This document shows, piece after piece, positions 53,544 to 62,627 of a stretch of DNA of 64,000 nucleotides. The position numbers were made by a program, and so were the translations under genes. This stretch comes from Chloracidobacterium validum. Lineage in GTDB: Bacteria; Acidobacteriota; Blastocatellia; Chloracidobacteriales; Chloracidobacteriaceae. The DNA lies in NCBI RefSeq assembly GCF_018304825.1, contig NZ_CP072648.1:2401501-2465500 (forward strand). The letters are read 5' to 3'. Position 1 is the first letter of the stretch. The number at the start of each line of letters is the position of its first letter. The notes beneath the pieces are model-generated. The model was given only the letters and a program-made list of their open reading frames with translations, did not search any database and was not told the DNA's origin.

Positions 53544-55424
53544 TCACGGTTGGCGCAGGGTATCGAGCGCGGTGCGGGCTGGTGACAAACTCGGGTCAAG
53601 GCGCAAGGCCGCCTCGAAGTATTGCTTGGCCGCAGCCCGATTGCCTTGTTTGAGAAGGACCGAACCCAGGTTGAAGCGAATGGTTGCCGTATCCACGCCA
53701 TCGGCGATGGCGTCACGCAGCAGCGCTTCTGCCTCGGCCAGCCGGCCCAGCGTGACATAGGCAATGGCGCAACTGGTGAGGGCTGGGGCATCTCGTGGCG
53801 CGTACCGGCGCGCCTCACTAATTTGCTCCAACGCACTGGCAGCATTCTGTTGGAGGGCAAGCGTCCGGGCATAGAGGGCATGCGCGAGTCCCCAATCGGC
53901 ATCTAGCGGGACAACTTCCGGAGGCTTGGTTGCTATCATCTGCGCTAGGGTCGCCTGTGCGTCTTCCAGTCGCCCACTTCGCAAGTCAAGCTGTGCCAAA
54001 CCGAGCAAAGCGAGGAAAAACCTTGGCTCTCGTGCCAGTGCCTGCTCGTAATAAAGGCGGGCTTGTGCAGGATCGGCCAGTTGACAAGCATTGCCCAGGA
54101 ACGTGTAAGGCAATGGGTGCTGGGGATCGGTTTCCATGAAGCGCGAAAACAACACGAAGTCGTTGCGCCAGTCCAGGTTGCGCCGGGCCGCTCCAAAGGC
54201 ATAGCTCGTCAAGAGTACCAGGGCTAGCCCAACGCTGGTTCCCAGCCGCCAGGGCGTGGTAGCCGACTGACCAATACATCCCCCCAGCCGCACCAAGGCC
54301 CAGGACAGCGCAATGGCATAGGACACGGACGGGACATAGAGCCAGCGCTCGCCAACGGCCGTCCAAATCGGTACGATCACGTTACTGACCAGAGCGAGCG
54401 TGATGAACCAGAAGCCAACTGCAAAGGTCAGCAGCGGCACCCGGCGCACCGCCGCCAGCGCCCCAACCACCAAGCCCAGGGTGATACCTCCGCCAAGGAT
54501 GGTGCGCCAGTCCCAGACTGGTACCAAGATGAGGTTATGAGCGTCGTACCAAGGTTTGAGTGGAAAGCCCAGGGTGACAAGGCGGTACCATTCCAGCGAG
54601 ACGCCAGCCATAGTGACCAAGCGTTCACCCAGGGTTTGGGTGGACATTGGGTTGCCAGCCAGTGCGCCCATCGGACGAAATCCCTGCTCACTCAAGTAGC
54701 GTAGCCCAGCGTAGGGTAGCCAGGCCATCGCCAACCAGAGGTGTGGCAGCGTCACATGCCACAGCACCGACCAGTCGCTCCGCCGAATCCGGCGCCGGAC
54801 CCGTAACATCTCGGCGAGCCACAGCCCGGCCGGTAGAACCACCATGTTTTCCTTTGACAGCATAGCCGCCAGATAGGCCATCACCGCCAACGCCCGCCAC
54901 CATCCGGCCTGGTGCAACGCCTGACGCGCGCGCAGCCAACTCCACCACATCGCTCCACCACAAAACATCCCCAGCAGTTCGGCCCGCCCAATGATATTCG
55001 CCACAGCTTCGGTATGTACGGGATGCACGGCAAAGACCAGCGCCGCCAGTCCAGCCGCCCACGGCGTCACGCGGTACTGCCGGAGGAGGTAAAACAGCCA
55101 CCCCACATTGGCGGCATGGAGCAAGACATTCACAAGGTGGTAGCCGAGGGGACGCAGCCCCCAGAGGGCATAATCCAGTGCGAGCGTGGTGGTTAGAAGT
55201 GGACGGTAGTTGCTCAACCCAGCTTGTCGGTGGTCCCAGTACCCAGCTAGAAACAAGTTGGGAATATTCACCAGTGATCGGATGAACGGGTTGTTGACAA
55301 TGATCGGTGTGTCGTCATAGGTGAAGCCATTGGCCAAGGTGTTGGCATAGACCAGCAGAGCCACGCCGACGGGGAGCAACCAGCAGGTCCGTGGACGCTT
55401 AGCGAACTTCAGTACGGTCAACAT
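53544..55424 (-). CDS. TMTC-like integral membrane protein with C-terminal TPR repeats
   Basis: A protein of about 626 residues with 10-11 membrane segments and at least four TPR-like repeats near the C-terminus. The first loop carries NGFTYDDTPIIVNNPFIRS, the DD motif, followed by NYRPLLTTTLALDYALWG and VFAVHPVHTEAVANIIGRAE, the pattern of TMTC/DUF1736 O-mannosyltransferase-like proteins. The tail includes AQARLYYEQALAREP and NRAAAKQYFEAALRLDP. A glycosyltransferase using lipid-linked sugar is the likely role but the substrate is unknown. I use the ATG at 55424, where the membrane region starts. Confidence 0.85.
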   Translation of the reverse strand: MLTVLKFAKRPRTCWLLPVGVALLVYANTLANGFTYDDTPIIVNNPFIRSLVNIPNLFLAGYWDHRQAGLSNYRPLLTTTLALDYALWGLRPLGYHLVNVLLHAANVGWLFYLLRQYRVTPWAAGLAALVFAVHPVHTEAVANIIGRAELLGMFCGGAMWWSWLRARQALHQAGWWRALAVMAYLAAMLSKENMVVLPAGLWLAEMLRVRRRIRRSDWSVLWHVTLPHLWLAMAWLPYAGLRYLSEQGFRPMGALAGNPMSTQTLGERLVTMAGVSLEWYRLVTLGFPLKPWYDAHNLILVPVWDWRTILGGGITLGLVVGALAAVRRVPLLTFAVGFWFITLALVSNVIVPIWTAVGERWLYVPSVSYAIALSWALVRLGGCIGQSATTPWRLGTSVGLALVLLTSYAFGAARRNLDWRNDFVLFSRFMETDPQHPLPYTFLGNACQLADPAQARLYYEQALAREPRFFLALLGLAQLDLRSGRLEDAQATLAQMIATKPPEVVPLDADWGLAHALYARTLALQQNAASALEQISEARRYAPRDAPALTSCAIAYVTLGRLAEAEALLRDAIADGVDTATIRFNLGSVLLKQGNRAAAKQYFEAALRLDPSLSPARTALDTLRQP

Positions 55425-55614
55425 AGGTAGGTTTGGGTAGGCTATTTCAAGCCTGTGCCAAGCATTCCCTTGCGTCAGGGCCGCCGACATACGCACGAGT
55501 GAGGCACACAAAGAGGGATTGCCTCAGGCCCACAGCCCACACTAAGCTCGGCGTCGAATTTGTTGGAAACTAGGTTGGAATATCTTTTCGCTCACAAGAA
55601 CCAAAGCAACGCTC

Positions 55615-55860
55615 ATGAAGCCTGTCATCTGTACATTTTGCAACTCAGAAATCTACACCTACGTTGGGCCGGAGCCGGTTGAAATGAAGGCGGCGCACTT
55701 CAAGCCGACCCGGACTGACTGGCCGGCGCCAAAGTCTGGCGACCCCATGTTTTGCCCGGTTTGTGGCAGCCGTTTCGTTGGCGTTTCGGTGCAAAACAAG
55801 CAGCTTCGCATGGCGGTCAGCTCGGAGTATGCCGGTTCCGGCAATGTCGGCAAGCTGTGA
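55615..55860 (+). CDS. Small zinc-ribbon protein, unknown
   Basis: An 81-residue protein with CTFCNSEIY near the N-terminus and FCPVCGSRF at about 45-50, a two-CxxC zinc ribbon separated by about 40 residues. No further domain is visible. A following stretch of 314 bases has no gene. I know no family for this arrangement. Confidence 0.65.
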   Translation: MKPVICTFCNSEIYTYVGPEPVEMKAAHFKPTRTDWPAPKSGDPMFCPVCGSRFVGVSVQNKQLRMAVSSEYAGSGNVGKL

Positions 55861-56174
55861 GTGTGCGTCTGAAAACGCCCAAACCGCACGCCCTGGCCTA
55901 CCCACCCATGGCACGCCACGGCACGAAGCGCCAATGCCTTTAGCCACGCCGTGAGGGCGTGGGCGCAGTCTCATCCATGCATCCTCAAGGTACGCTTGGG
56001 CCGATAGGCTTGGCCATGGTCTGTCCGGGACAGTGTGGCAGGCTGGCGCGGGGGCCGGACCCTGTGACGGTTTTGCGCTCAAACACTGCCTCACATCGCC
56101 GGCTGGCCGGTCAAACCTGACCTTTTAGACGCACTTTCAGAGATAGCAGTCACCGGTGTGCTACTGTCTGACTG
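55861..56174. other. Intergenic stretch without recognised features
   Basis: No gene supported. A 7-bp hairpin (ccacgcc / ggcgtgg at 55944-55962) is present but has no T-tract. Confidence 0.55.
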
Positions 56175-57173
56175 ATGACCGACGCGGCCCACCACAACGC
56201 CTACGACCAGGCCTTCAAGTACCTCGCCGATGCCGACCCCCGCGCCCTGCTGGTTCTCGTCGGCGCACTCCCACCCGATGCCCCGGCCGCCATCACCCCG
56301 CTGGCCAGGGAACTCATCACTTCCACCCGCATTCCCGATGAAATCTACTTGATTGAATCTGGGGAGGAGCGTTGGATTGCCCACATTGAAGTCCAAACTC
56401 GCTACGACCCGGAGATACCCCAGCGGCTGGTGGACTACGCCGACCGCTTGCGGATTGTCCACAAAAACGTGCCGGTGCGGACATTTCTGGTGCTGCTGAC
56501 GGCACGGGGGAGCCCCGACCCCATCCCGACGGAAGCGACGGTTGAGCTGGGACAGTTACGCCTGAGCTTGAGGTATGGGGTGGTGAAGTTGTGGGAACTG
56601 GCGGCAGAGCAGGCGTTGGCAACCGGGCAACCGGCTTTGCTTCCGCTGGTGCCGCTCATGCGGGGTGAGCCGGTGGCGCTGGCGCAGGCGGCAGAGCGGT
56701 TGCGGGATGTAGCCGATGCCAAGCAGCGGCAGGAGCTACAGTTGCACTTTTTGGTACTGGGTGGACTTCGGTATGATATTGAGGCGCTAATTGGGGTCTT
56801 GGGAGGAGCGGCGATGATTCGATTGGAACAGCTACGGGAATCGAGTGTGTATCAGATGATCTTGCAGGAAGGTCATGCTGAAGGACTCCGGCAAGGGCTT
56901 GAACAAGGGCTTGAACAGGGACTCGAACAGGGACTCGAACAGGGACTCGAACAAGGACTCGAACAGGGGCGTGAGCAGGGGTTGGCTCACGAACGCCTCT
57001 TGATGACCCGCCTGCTGCAGCGCAAGTTTGGGGCGTTGCCGTTGGAAACCATCTCGCGTGTGCAGACCCTGGGACGCGATGCCCTCGAACGGCTGGCCGA
57101 CGACCTCTTTGACCTTCCTGACGCAGAGGCTCTCGCGGCTTGGCTCAACCGCATGGCATCGGACGCGCGTTGA
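56175..57173 (+). CDS. Rpn-family PD-(D/E)xK nuclease/transposase-like protein with GLEQ repeats and DUF4351-like end
   Basis: A 332-residue protein. The N-terminal part, AYDQAFKYLADADP, then IYLIESGEERWIAHIEVQT and QRLVDYADRLRI, matches the Rpn/YhgA group (recombination-promoting nuclease) with the HIEVQT pattern of a PD-(D/E)xK fold. Residues 237-268 consist of tandem GLEQ units (six GLEQ flanked by GLRQ and GREQ). The C-terminal end (LLMTRLLQRKFGALPLETISRVQ) resembles DUF4351. Such proteins are multi-copy in many bacteria and often mobile. No SD is visible before the ATG. No terminal inverted repeats were seen, so it is not called an insertion sequence. Confidence 0.82.
   Translation: MTDAAHHNAYDQAFKYLADADPRALLVLVGALPPDAPAAITPLARELITSTRIPDEIYLIESGEERWIAHIEVQTRYDPEIPQRLVDYADRLRIVHKNVPVRTFLVLLTARGSPDPIPTEATVELGQLRLSLRYGVVKLWELAAEQALATGQPALLPLVPLMRGEPVALAQAAERLRDVADAKQRQELQLHFLVLGGLRYDIEALIGVLGGAAMIRLEQLRESSVYQMILQEGHAEGLRQGLEQGLEQGLEQGLEQGLEQGLEQGREQGLAHERLLMTRLLQRKFGALPLETISRVQTLGRDALERLADDLFDLPDAEALAAWLNRMASDAR
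56883..56978 (+). repeat. Tandem 12-bp repeats coding GLEQ
   Basis: Eight consecutive 12-bp units (56883-56978) each code for GLRQ, GLEQ or GREQ. They vary only at third positions and in the first and last units, so they are recent expansions in frame. Confidence 0.95.
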
Positions 57174-57234
57174 AGTGATATGTCTGGAGACGGCTACGCT
57201 TTAGGTTTGAAACAAGTGGTTTCGGTAACAACTT

Positions 57235-58797
57235 CTAGATGCGCTTCAGGCTTCCGTTGGCGTGTCGGTGAACCTTACCTTCCCGAAGCAACTTGATGAG
57301 GTGGGACTGGACGGAGCGCGTCGCCAAGGGGTGTAGCGCGGCCGGCATCTCGGCATAGACCGTCGCCACTAGCTCCGGCACAGTCGTTTTTCCTTCCCGG
57401 AGCGCCGCCAGAATGCTGGCTTCGCGTTGCTGGCGGTGCGCGATGTAACTGTGGATGACAGTGCGCGGCTCGTTCAGCGCCGGCCCGTGACCCCCGGCAA
57501 TCAAGCGGACTGGCAAATCCAGCAATCGCCGTAGTGAAGCCAAATAATCGGCCATGTCACCCTCATCGGGGTCAATCAGGACGCTCCCCAGGCCAACCAC
57601 CATGTCGCCACTAAACAAGATGCCGGTCGTTTCCTCGAAAAAGCACAGATGGCCGCGGGCATGGCCGGGCGTGAATACGGCGCGAAGCCGCCATCCCGGC
57701 CAGGCTGGTGGCACAACGCCATACGCCACCGAGGTTGACGCGGCCGGCACGTCAACCGTATCGCCATCCCGGAGAAACCTTGAGATGCACACCTCATCAC
57801 CCAACAGTTGCGCAGTGAGGGGATGCGCAGCTACCGGTGCGTTCCAGCGCCGACTCAAATGTGCCGCGCCACCAACATGGTCTGGGTGGTGGTGCGTTAG
57901 CCAAATTTCCCGAATCGCTGCTCCAGTCTGGTCAGCGAGCTGGGTCACGTAGGCGTCCAGCCGAGCCTGTTCATCAGAATAGGGGGACGCCGGGTCAATC
58001 ACCACGAGTTCCCGGTCGCCGATGACATAGCAGTTGGTATGGGTTGCTGGCGGCAGTGTTGGCGTTCGGACCGGAAAGGTGACAATTCCAGGTGCCAGTT
58101 CGATGAATTCCGGTGGCGCACCCTGCGCGGCCGGGTGATCGTGGAAGAGGAAGCGTAAGCGTTCAAAATCAGCTTGTTGCGCAGCCGCTTCGGAAGTCCA
58201 CCGAAACAGACTGCGCACGCTGTGGAGTGTCGGGGGCACCAGCCGTACCTCGCCCCGCGCCCAAGCGGCGAGCGCCTCGCTCGGCGTCACCCATTGCCCA
58301 TCAACCATCTCCTCTGCCCAAAGGTGCGGCTCCTGTTGCCAGTCGAGTTGACTGATGAAAAACGTGGTGTCATAGCGCCGTGGCACGCCCACCGGTGTCA
58401 CCCAGCGTCCGGCCGGTATGAAGCGGCGCGCGTCAATCGTGACGGCAAATCGCGCGCAAACTTCCGCAAACGTCAGGCGTCCGGCCATCAGGTCAGCGCG
58501 AACGGCCAGCCGGCTTTCAGTCGTCGTCAGCCGGCTTTCGGCCAACAGAACACCCGATTCCTCAAAGACTTCCCGCGCGGCGCAGGCACACTGGGCGGCG
58601 TGTTCGGCGTCAGTCGCGTGACAGACAGCCACCTGGCTATCTTCGGGGTCGCGGCGGCCGCCAAGAAAGGCATGGTAGCCACCTAGAAACGGAGTTGCTT
58701 CAGCCCGCTTGGCCCAGAAAAAGCGCCAGTCGCCAGCCTGGTCTGGCCGGAGTAAGATCACAGCCGATGCGTACTTTGGGATAGCAGTAGATGTCAT
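57235..58797 (-). CDS. Nudix (NUDT19-like) and metallo-beta-lactamase (LACTB2-like) fusion protein
   Basis: A protein of about 520 residues. The first 220 resemble NUDT19-type Nudix hydrolases: ASAVILLRPDQAGDW, FLGGYHAFLGGRRDPEDSQ, and REVFEESGV, with the usual G and REUxEE parts separated by an insertion. Then a MBL domain starts (IVTFPVRTPTLPPATHTNCY) with the metal motif LTHHHPDHVGG, TPGHARGHLCFF, FSGDMVVGLG and a C-terminal winged-helix-like part (RSVQSHLIKLLREGKVHRH), as in LACTB2. NUDT19 hydrolyses CoA esters and LACTB2 is a ribonuclease, so the substrate is uncertain. I start at the ATG at 58797. Confidence 0.88.
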   Translation of the reverse strand: MTSTAIPKYASAVILLRPDQAGDWRFFWAKRAEATPFLGGYHAFLGGRRDPEDSQVAVCHATDAEHAAQCACAAREVFEESGVLLAESRLTTTESRLAVRADLMAGRLTFAEVCARFAVTIDARRFIPAGRWVTPVGVPRRYDTTFFISQLDWQQEPHLWAEEMVDGQWVTPSEALAAWARGEVRLVPPTLHSVRSLFRWTSEAAAQQADFERLRFLFHDHPAAQGAPPEFIELAPGIVTFPVRTPTLPPATHTNCYVIGDRELVVIDPASPYSDEQARLDAYVTQLADQTGAAIREIWLTHHHPDHVGGAAHLSRRWNAPVAAHPLTAQLLGDEVCISRFLRDGDTVDVPAASTSVAYGVVPPAWPGWRLRAVFTPGHARGHLCFFEETTGILFSGDMVVGLGSVLIDPDEGDMADYLASLRRLLDLPVRLIAGGHGPALNEPRTVIHSYIAHRQQREASILAALREGKTTVPELVATVYAEMPAALHPLATRSVQSHLIKLLREGKVHRHANGSLKRI

Positions 58798-58861
58798 GGT
58801 GACCCAGAGATAGCGGCCAAAACGCCGGAATACACAATACACGTTTCAGGAGCAAACCGTC

Positions 58862-59965
58862 ATGCGCCGGCGGCTGTTTTTTTCTTGCGTCTGGTTGGCA
58901 GGGTTCGTTCTTTATGGGCAAGCCCAAGAGCAAAAACCATTTACCGTAGCCGTACTTCCTCCACACATCACAGACGAAGTTGGCGGGGTCTCGGCGGACA
59001 CCGTGCTCGATGTGGTCGAGCAGGCTCTGGCTCGCCAGGGGTTAGGCGTACTGCCGCGCGCGCGAACCCGTTCAGCCGCGCCACCGGTTGCCGACCTCAA
59101 CTTCAATCCAACCTGCATCGAAGCGCAGGCGCTTGGTGCGCGCGTCGGGAGCGAAGGTTACGTCCTGGTGGCGTTGCGCCGCGGCGAACGCAGCGCGCCC
59201 AACCGCCAAACCGTCATTGGCGGTTCACTGCATCTGTTCGCCGTGGCTACCCGCACCGGACAGCTTGTTGCCAGCGAGCATCTTGACTTCACCGAAAGCG
59301 AGCTGGGGTTTCTTCCGACCGTAGCGCCACTGGTGACAACCGCAGCCGGAAAACTGAGTGCCGGCTGGCGGACGATACAGACCCAGCTTTTGGGTTCGGC
59401 CGGGCAAACTGCCACCTGCCAAGCAGATGTGGATTTCCGCCTGGCCGACTCGCCGCCCGGCGTAACGCCGCCGGTTCCACTGGTGCGCCCCCGCCCCGAA
59501 CCAACGAACCTAGCTCGTGTCGCCGGAGTGTCCGCTACGGTCGGGGCAGAGGTCCACCTCACTGCGGACGGACAAGTTTGCGAAGTTATGATCACCCGAT
59601 GGGCCGGCTACGGGCTTGAAGCTGCAGTTGAGAAGGCATTGCGAGCGGCTCGGTTCAAGCCTGCCACACGCGATGGTCAACCGATATCGGCGCGATTCCT
59701 GGCGGAGTTCAATTTTCGTACCGTAGGGTCTTCGCTGCCAGCAAAACCAAACCAGACCTTCATATCGAGCGAGTTCGGGCTTGCACACACGCCGCCAAGG
59801 GTGGCTTGCCTCTCACCCATGCCCCCCCCAAGGACAGCCACATCTTCGGCACATCGGGTCACGTGGTTTTTGCGCCCAAGCTCGCGTTTGCTGGGAGAAC
59901 ACCGCCATGTCTGCACCGGCGGCCAGCGTCCCAACTCACCGGTTGACCATCAAAGCCTTCGCTAA
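58862..59965 (+). CDS. TonB C-terminal domain protein with abnormal tail
   Basis: A 367-residue frame beginning with a signal peptide (FFSCVWLAGFVLYGQAQ). Residues 20-200 are an uncharacterised secreted region. Residues 212-287 match TonB_C: GVSATVGAEVHLTADGQV, GYGLEAAVEKALRAARFKPA, GQPISARFLAEFNF. The normal end would fall near residue 287; the last 80 residues resemble no domain and are Pro/Arg/Ser rich, and the frame contains a C8 run at 59822-59829. The tail is probably the translated downstream sequence after loss of the stop. The protein lacks a TonB N-terminal anchor. Confidence 0.75.
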   Translation: MRRRLFFSCVWLAGFVLYGQAQEQKPFTVAVLPPHITDEVGGVSADTVLDVVEQALARQGLGVLPRARTRSAAPPVADLNFNPTCIEAQALGARVGSEGYVLVALRRGERSAPNRQTVIGGSLHLFAVATRTGQLVASEHLDFTESELGFLPTVAPLVTTAAGKLSAGWRTIQTQLLGSAGQTATCQADVDFRLADSPPGVTPPVPLVRPRPEPTNLARVAGVSATVGAEVHLTADGQVCEVMITRWAGYGLEAAVEKALRAARFKPATRDGQPISARFLAEFNFRTVGSSLPAKPNQTFISSEFGLAHTPPRVACLSPMPPPRTATSSAHRVTWFLRPSSRLLGEHRHVCTGGQRPNSPVDHQSLR

Positions 59966-59995
59966 GGACAGCACGTTGGGGCGCCGTGACCTTGG

Positions 59996-61072
59996 TCAAG
60001 CCGGCTCGCCAGAGAGCGCCACAACCAGACCTTGTGGACTCCCGACGGCAAGCCACATTCCGGTGGGGTGCCAGTCCAGGACGGTCACGCCCTCCGGCAA
60101 GGTGTAGCGTCCGACCGGTGTTGTCGGACGACCCGGCTTTTCCGGTGGACGCCACAGCAGCAACCCATCCGTGCCCCCCGAGGCCAGCGCCTTGCCATCG
60201 GGACGATAGGCCAGCGCCGTTACCAATCCCGCATGTCCTTCTAGCACGACCGGCGTCGAACCTGCCGGGCCGCGCCCTGAAAAGTCCCAAATCGTGACGG
60301 CCGAACCGCCACCCGTCGCCAGAAACCGCCCGCGTGGATGCCAGGCCAGCTCGCGGACTTTGGTGGCATAGCCCGACATCATTAGGTCTTCACCGGTTGT
60401 CGTATCCCAGACATGAATGGTGGCATCCTGGTCGCCGACCACGAGATACTTGCCATCCGGTCGCCAGCGGACGGTCAGATGCGAACCCTTCCAGGCAAAG
60501 ACTTCGCCGGGCGTCGTTTCGCCAGGCTGCCAAACCGTGAGCAGCCCGTAACTGGACGTGACCAGGCACCGCCGCGCCGGATGCCACTGCATATCGGTAA
60601 TCGTGCTGGTATGGCGCGTGTGTTCGCTCACCACGTCCCCGGCAGGCGTCCAGAAGCGCAGGCACTTGCCGGCCGCCGAGGCGAGCATCACCGGTTTGCC
60701 GTCCGGGTATGGCGGACTCCAGACAACTCGCTCCACCCAGCTTGCGCCGGCCGGCAGGTCAGCCGCCAGTTCGCCGGTCGCCGCGTGCCAGATACGCGCG
60801 CGGCCGTCCTGACCACCGGTTGCCAGCCAGACGCCATCCGGCGCGCCATGCAGCGCCATGCCGCCGACCGAGTGGGCAGCGCGCGACCACCGGATGGCAT
60901 CCGTCGCGCCGTCCAGTACGACGAGCGTCCCAGCGGATGAAAGTACCGCCAGCCAATCCCCATCCGGCGCCCAGTGCAGGGCCAGCACGTGGTCATCGAG
61001 CGCCACCTGCCAACGGGTGGCAAGCTCGCGCATCGTGCTTTTCAGAAAATCGCTCAGCGAAGGCAACGGCAT
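59996..61072 (-). CDS. WD40-repeat protein
   Basis: A 358-residue beta-propeller with about seven WD40-type repeats: LATGGQDGRARIWHAATGEL, LVVGDQDATIHVWDTTTGED, FLATGGGSAVTIWDFSG, ALASGGTDGLLLWRPPE and related blades about 42 residues apart. The GH-WD spacing is standard. There is no membrane segment or other domain, so it may be a cytosolic scaffold; the partner is unknown. It is convergent with the TonB-C gene. Confidence 0.88.
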   Translation of the reverse strand: MPLPSLSDFLKSTMRELATRWQVALDDHVLALHWAPDGDWLAVLSSAGTLVVLDGATDAIRWSRAAHSVGGMALHGAPDGVWLATGGQDGRARIWHAATGELAADLPAGASWVERVVWSPPYPDGKPVMLASAAGKCLRFWTPAGDVVSEHTRHTSTITDMQWHPARRCLVTSSYGLLTVWQPGETTPGEVFAWKGSHLTVRWRPDGKYLVVGDQDATIHVWDTTTGEDLMMSGYATKVRELAWHPRGRFLATGGGSAVTIWDFSGRGPAGSTPVVLEGHAGLVTALAYRPDGKALASGGTDGLLLWRPPEKPGRPTTPVGRYTLPEGVTVLDWHPTGMWLAVGSPQGLVVALSGEPA

Positions 61073-61369
61073 GGCTTCCTCATGGCAAAAGCGACAAAGG
61101 TTTTCGGCGCAAGGTTACGAAGGTTGAACTCGCCAACCCAAGCCAACCCGGACCGGACCGGCCGGCTAGAGGCTGCCAAAACAGTGTGACGGAGACACAG
61201 CGCCGTCGGCAAGTGAGCAGCCAGGCCCATGCCTTGCCGCATCCGGCTTCGGCGGCCGGTGTGAGGACGGCTCACCTTGGCGACGACTCGACAGGCAAGC
61301 CATTTTTGTTCAGAATCGCGCACCGACAAGTTCCAGGCCAACGACTTCAGGAGTATTTCAGGAGTAGTT

Positions 61370-62554
61370 ATGGTTACGTTTCGACGCGCCCTGCGGCTCG
61401 ACCACATGCAATCTTCCTCGACGATGGCCGCGACGGCCGCCGCCGCGCGGCTGCGCGCCCAGGGACACGCAGTGATTGACTTGGGCGCGGGCGAGCCAGA
61501 TTTCGACACGCCCGAAAACATCCGCCAGGCGGCCATCCAGGCGCTCAACGAAGGCAAGACCCGCTACACGCCGGCATCGGGGACAACCGAACTCAAGCAG
61601 GCCATTGCGGATTACATCGCCCACGAAACCGGGACGCGATACCCCCTCAGCTCGGTCATCGTCTCGGCCGGTGGCAAGCAGACGCTCTTCAATGCCCTCG
61701 TGAGCATCCTGAACCCCGGCGACGAAGTCATCATTCCGGCGCCATACTGGGTCACGTTTCCTGAAATCGTAGCGTTTTGCGGTGGGGTCAGCGTGTTCAT
61801 TCCAACCCACGAGCACGGTTTTCAGCTCACGGCCGACATGATCGAGCGCGTTCTGACGCCACGCACCAAAGTTGTCATCGTCAACTCGCCGTCCAACCCG
61901 TCTGGCGTGGTCATCGCGCCGGATGCCATCCGCCAGATTGCCGAACTGTGCGCGGCGCGCGACCTGTGGCTGATTTCCGACGAGTGCTATTACAAGTTTG
62001 TCTATCCACCGGCGCGTCCCTTTTCGGCCGCCAGTCTGCCACCGGAGCTACGGGAGCGGGTCCTGGTCTCCGGCTCGCTTTCAAAGACCTACGCCATGAC
62101 CGGTTGGCGGATTGGCTATGCGCTGGCGCACCCTGACTGGATTGCCGAAATGACCAAGGTGCAAAGCCACTCGACCTCCAATCCGACGACCTTTGCCCAG
62201 TGGGCGGCCATTGAAGCCCTCCGGGGAAGCCAGGCTTCCGTGGCAACCATGCTGGCCGAATATCAAGCCCGGCGCGATTGGATCGTTCCGGCACTGGCGG
62301 CGCTGCCGGGCGCGCGCTGTCGCCAACCGGAAGGCGCGTTCTATGCCTTCCCCGATGTTTCCGGCGTCCTTGAACGGGCCGGAATCCGCGATGTGGATTT
62401 CGCCCAACGGCTGCTGGAAGAAGCCCATGTCGTGGTAACGGCCGGCTCAGCCTTTGGCGCCGATGGTTATTTGCGCATCTCCTATGCCAACTCACTCGAA
62501 AACATTCGGCGCGGCATTGAAAATATCCACGCCTTGATCAAGCGGCTCGGCTAG
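61370..62554 (+). CDS. PLP-dependent class I/II aminotransferase (aspartate aminotransferase type)
   Basis: A 394-residue fold-type I aminotransferase of subgroup I-gamma. Markers are IDLGAGEPDFDTPENIRQA, RYTPASGTTELKQAI, VSAGGKQTLFNAL, VNSPSNPSG, SDECYYKFVY, the PLP Lys in SGSLSKTYAMTGWRIGYA, and YLRISYANSLENIRRG with the carboxylate-binding Arg. It is similar to the Thermus AspAT/PAT group; transamination of aspartate and oxaloacetate is likely, and prephenate is possible. AGGAG lies seven bases before the ATG at 61370. DUF937 and gyrA follow in the same direction. Confidence 0.92.
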   Translation: MVTFRRALRLDHMQSSSTMAATAAAARLRAQGHAVIDLGAGEPDFDTPENIRQAAIQALNEGKTRYTPASGTTELKQAIADYIAHETGTRYPLSSVIVSAGGKQTLFNALVSILNPGDEVIIPAPYWVTFPEIVAFCGGVSVFIPTHEHGFQLTADMIERVLTPRTKVVIVNSPSNPSGVVIAPDAIRQIAELCAARDLWLISDECYYKFVYPPARPFSAASLPPELRERVLVSGSLSKTYAMTGWRIGYALAHPDWIAEMTKVQSHSTSNPTTFAQWAAIEALRGSQASVATMLAEYQARRDWIVPALAALPGARCRQPEGAFYAFPDVSGVLERAGIRDVDFAQRLLEEAHVVVTAGSAFGADGYLRISYANSLENIRRGIENIHALIKRLG

Positions 62555-62627
62555 CGAGTGGGGTCTCAAACTGGCATCACCACAACAGCTTGGGACAAAC
62601 CACCAAGCAAGACGCGGAGCAAGAACG

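Noticed and set aside
55944-55962. Hairpin that could be a terminator of the zinc-ribbon gene
   Set aside because: Only seven base pairs and no T-tract.
56883-56978. CRISPR-like regular repeats
   Set aside because: They are contiguous 12-bp codon repeats inside a reading frame, with no spacers.
56175-57173. Insertion sequence
   Set aside because: The Rpn-type gene lacks visible terminal inverted repeats and target duplications.
59740-59960. Possible second gene in another frame (AKGGLPLTHAPPKDS ...)
   Set aside because: No start codon or ribosome binding site; it is read across a C8 tract and is not recognisable.
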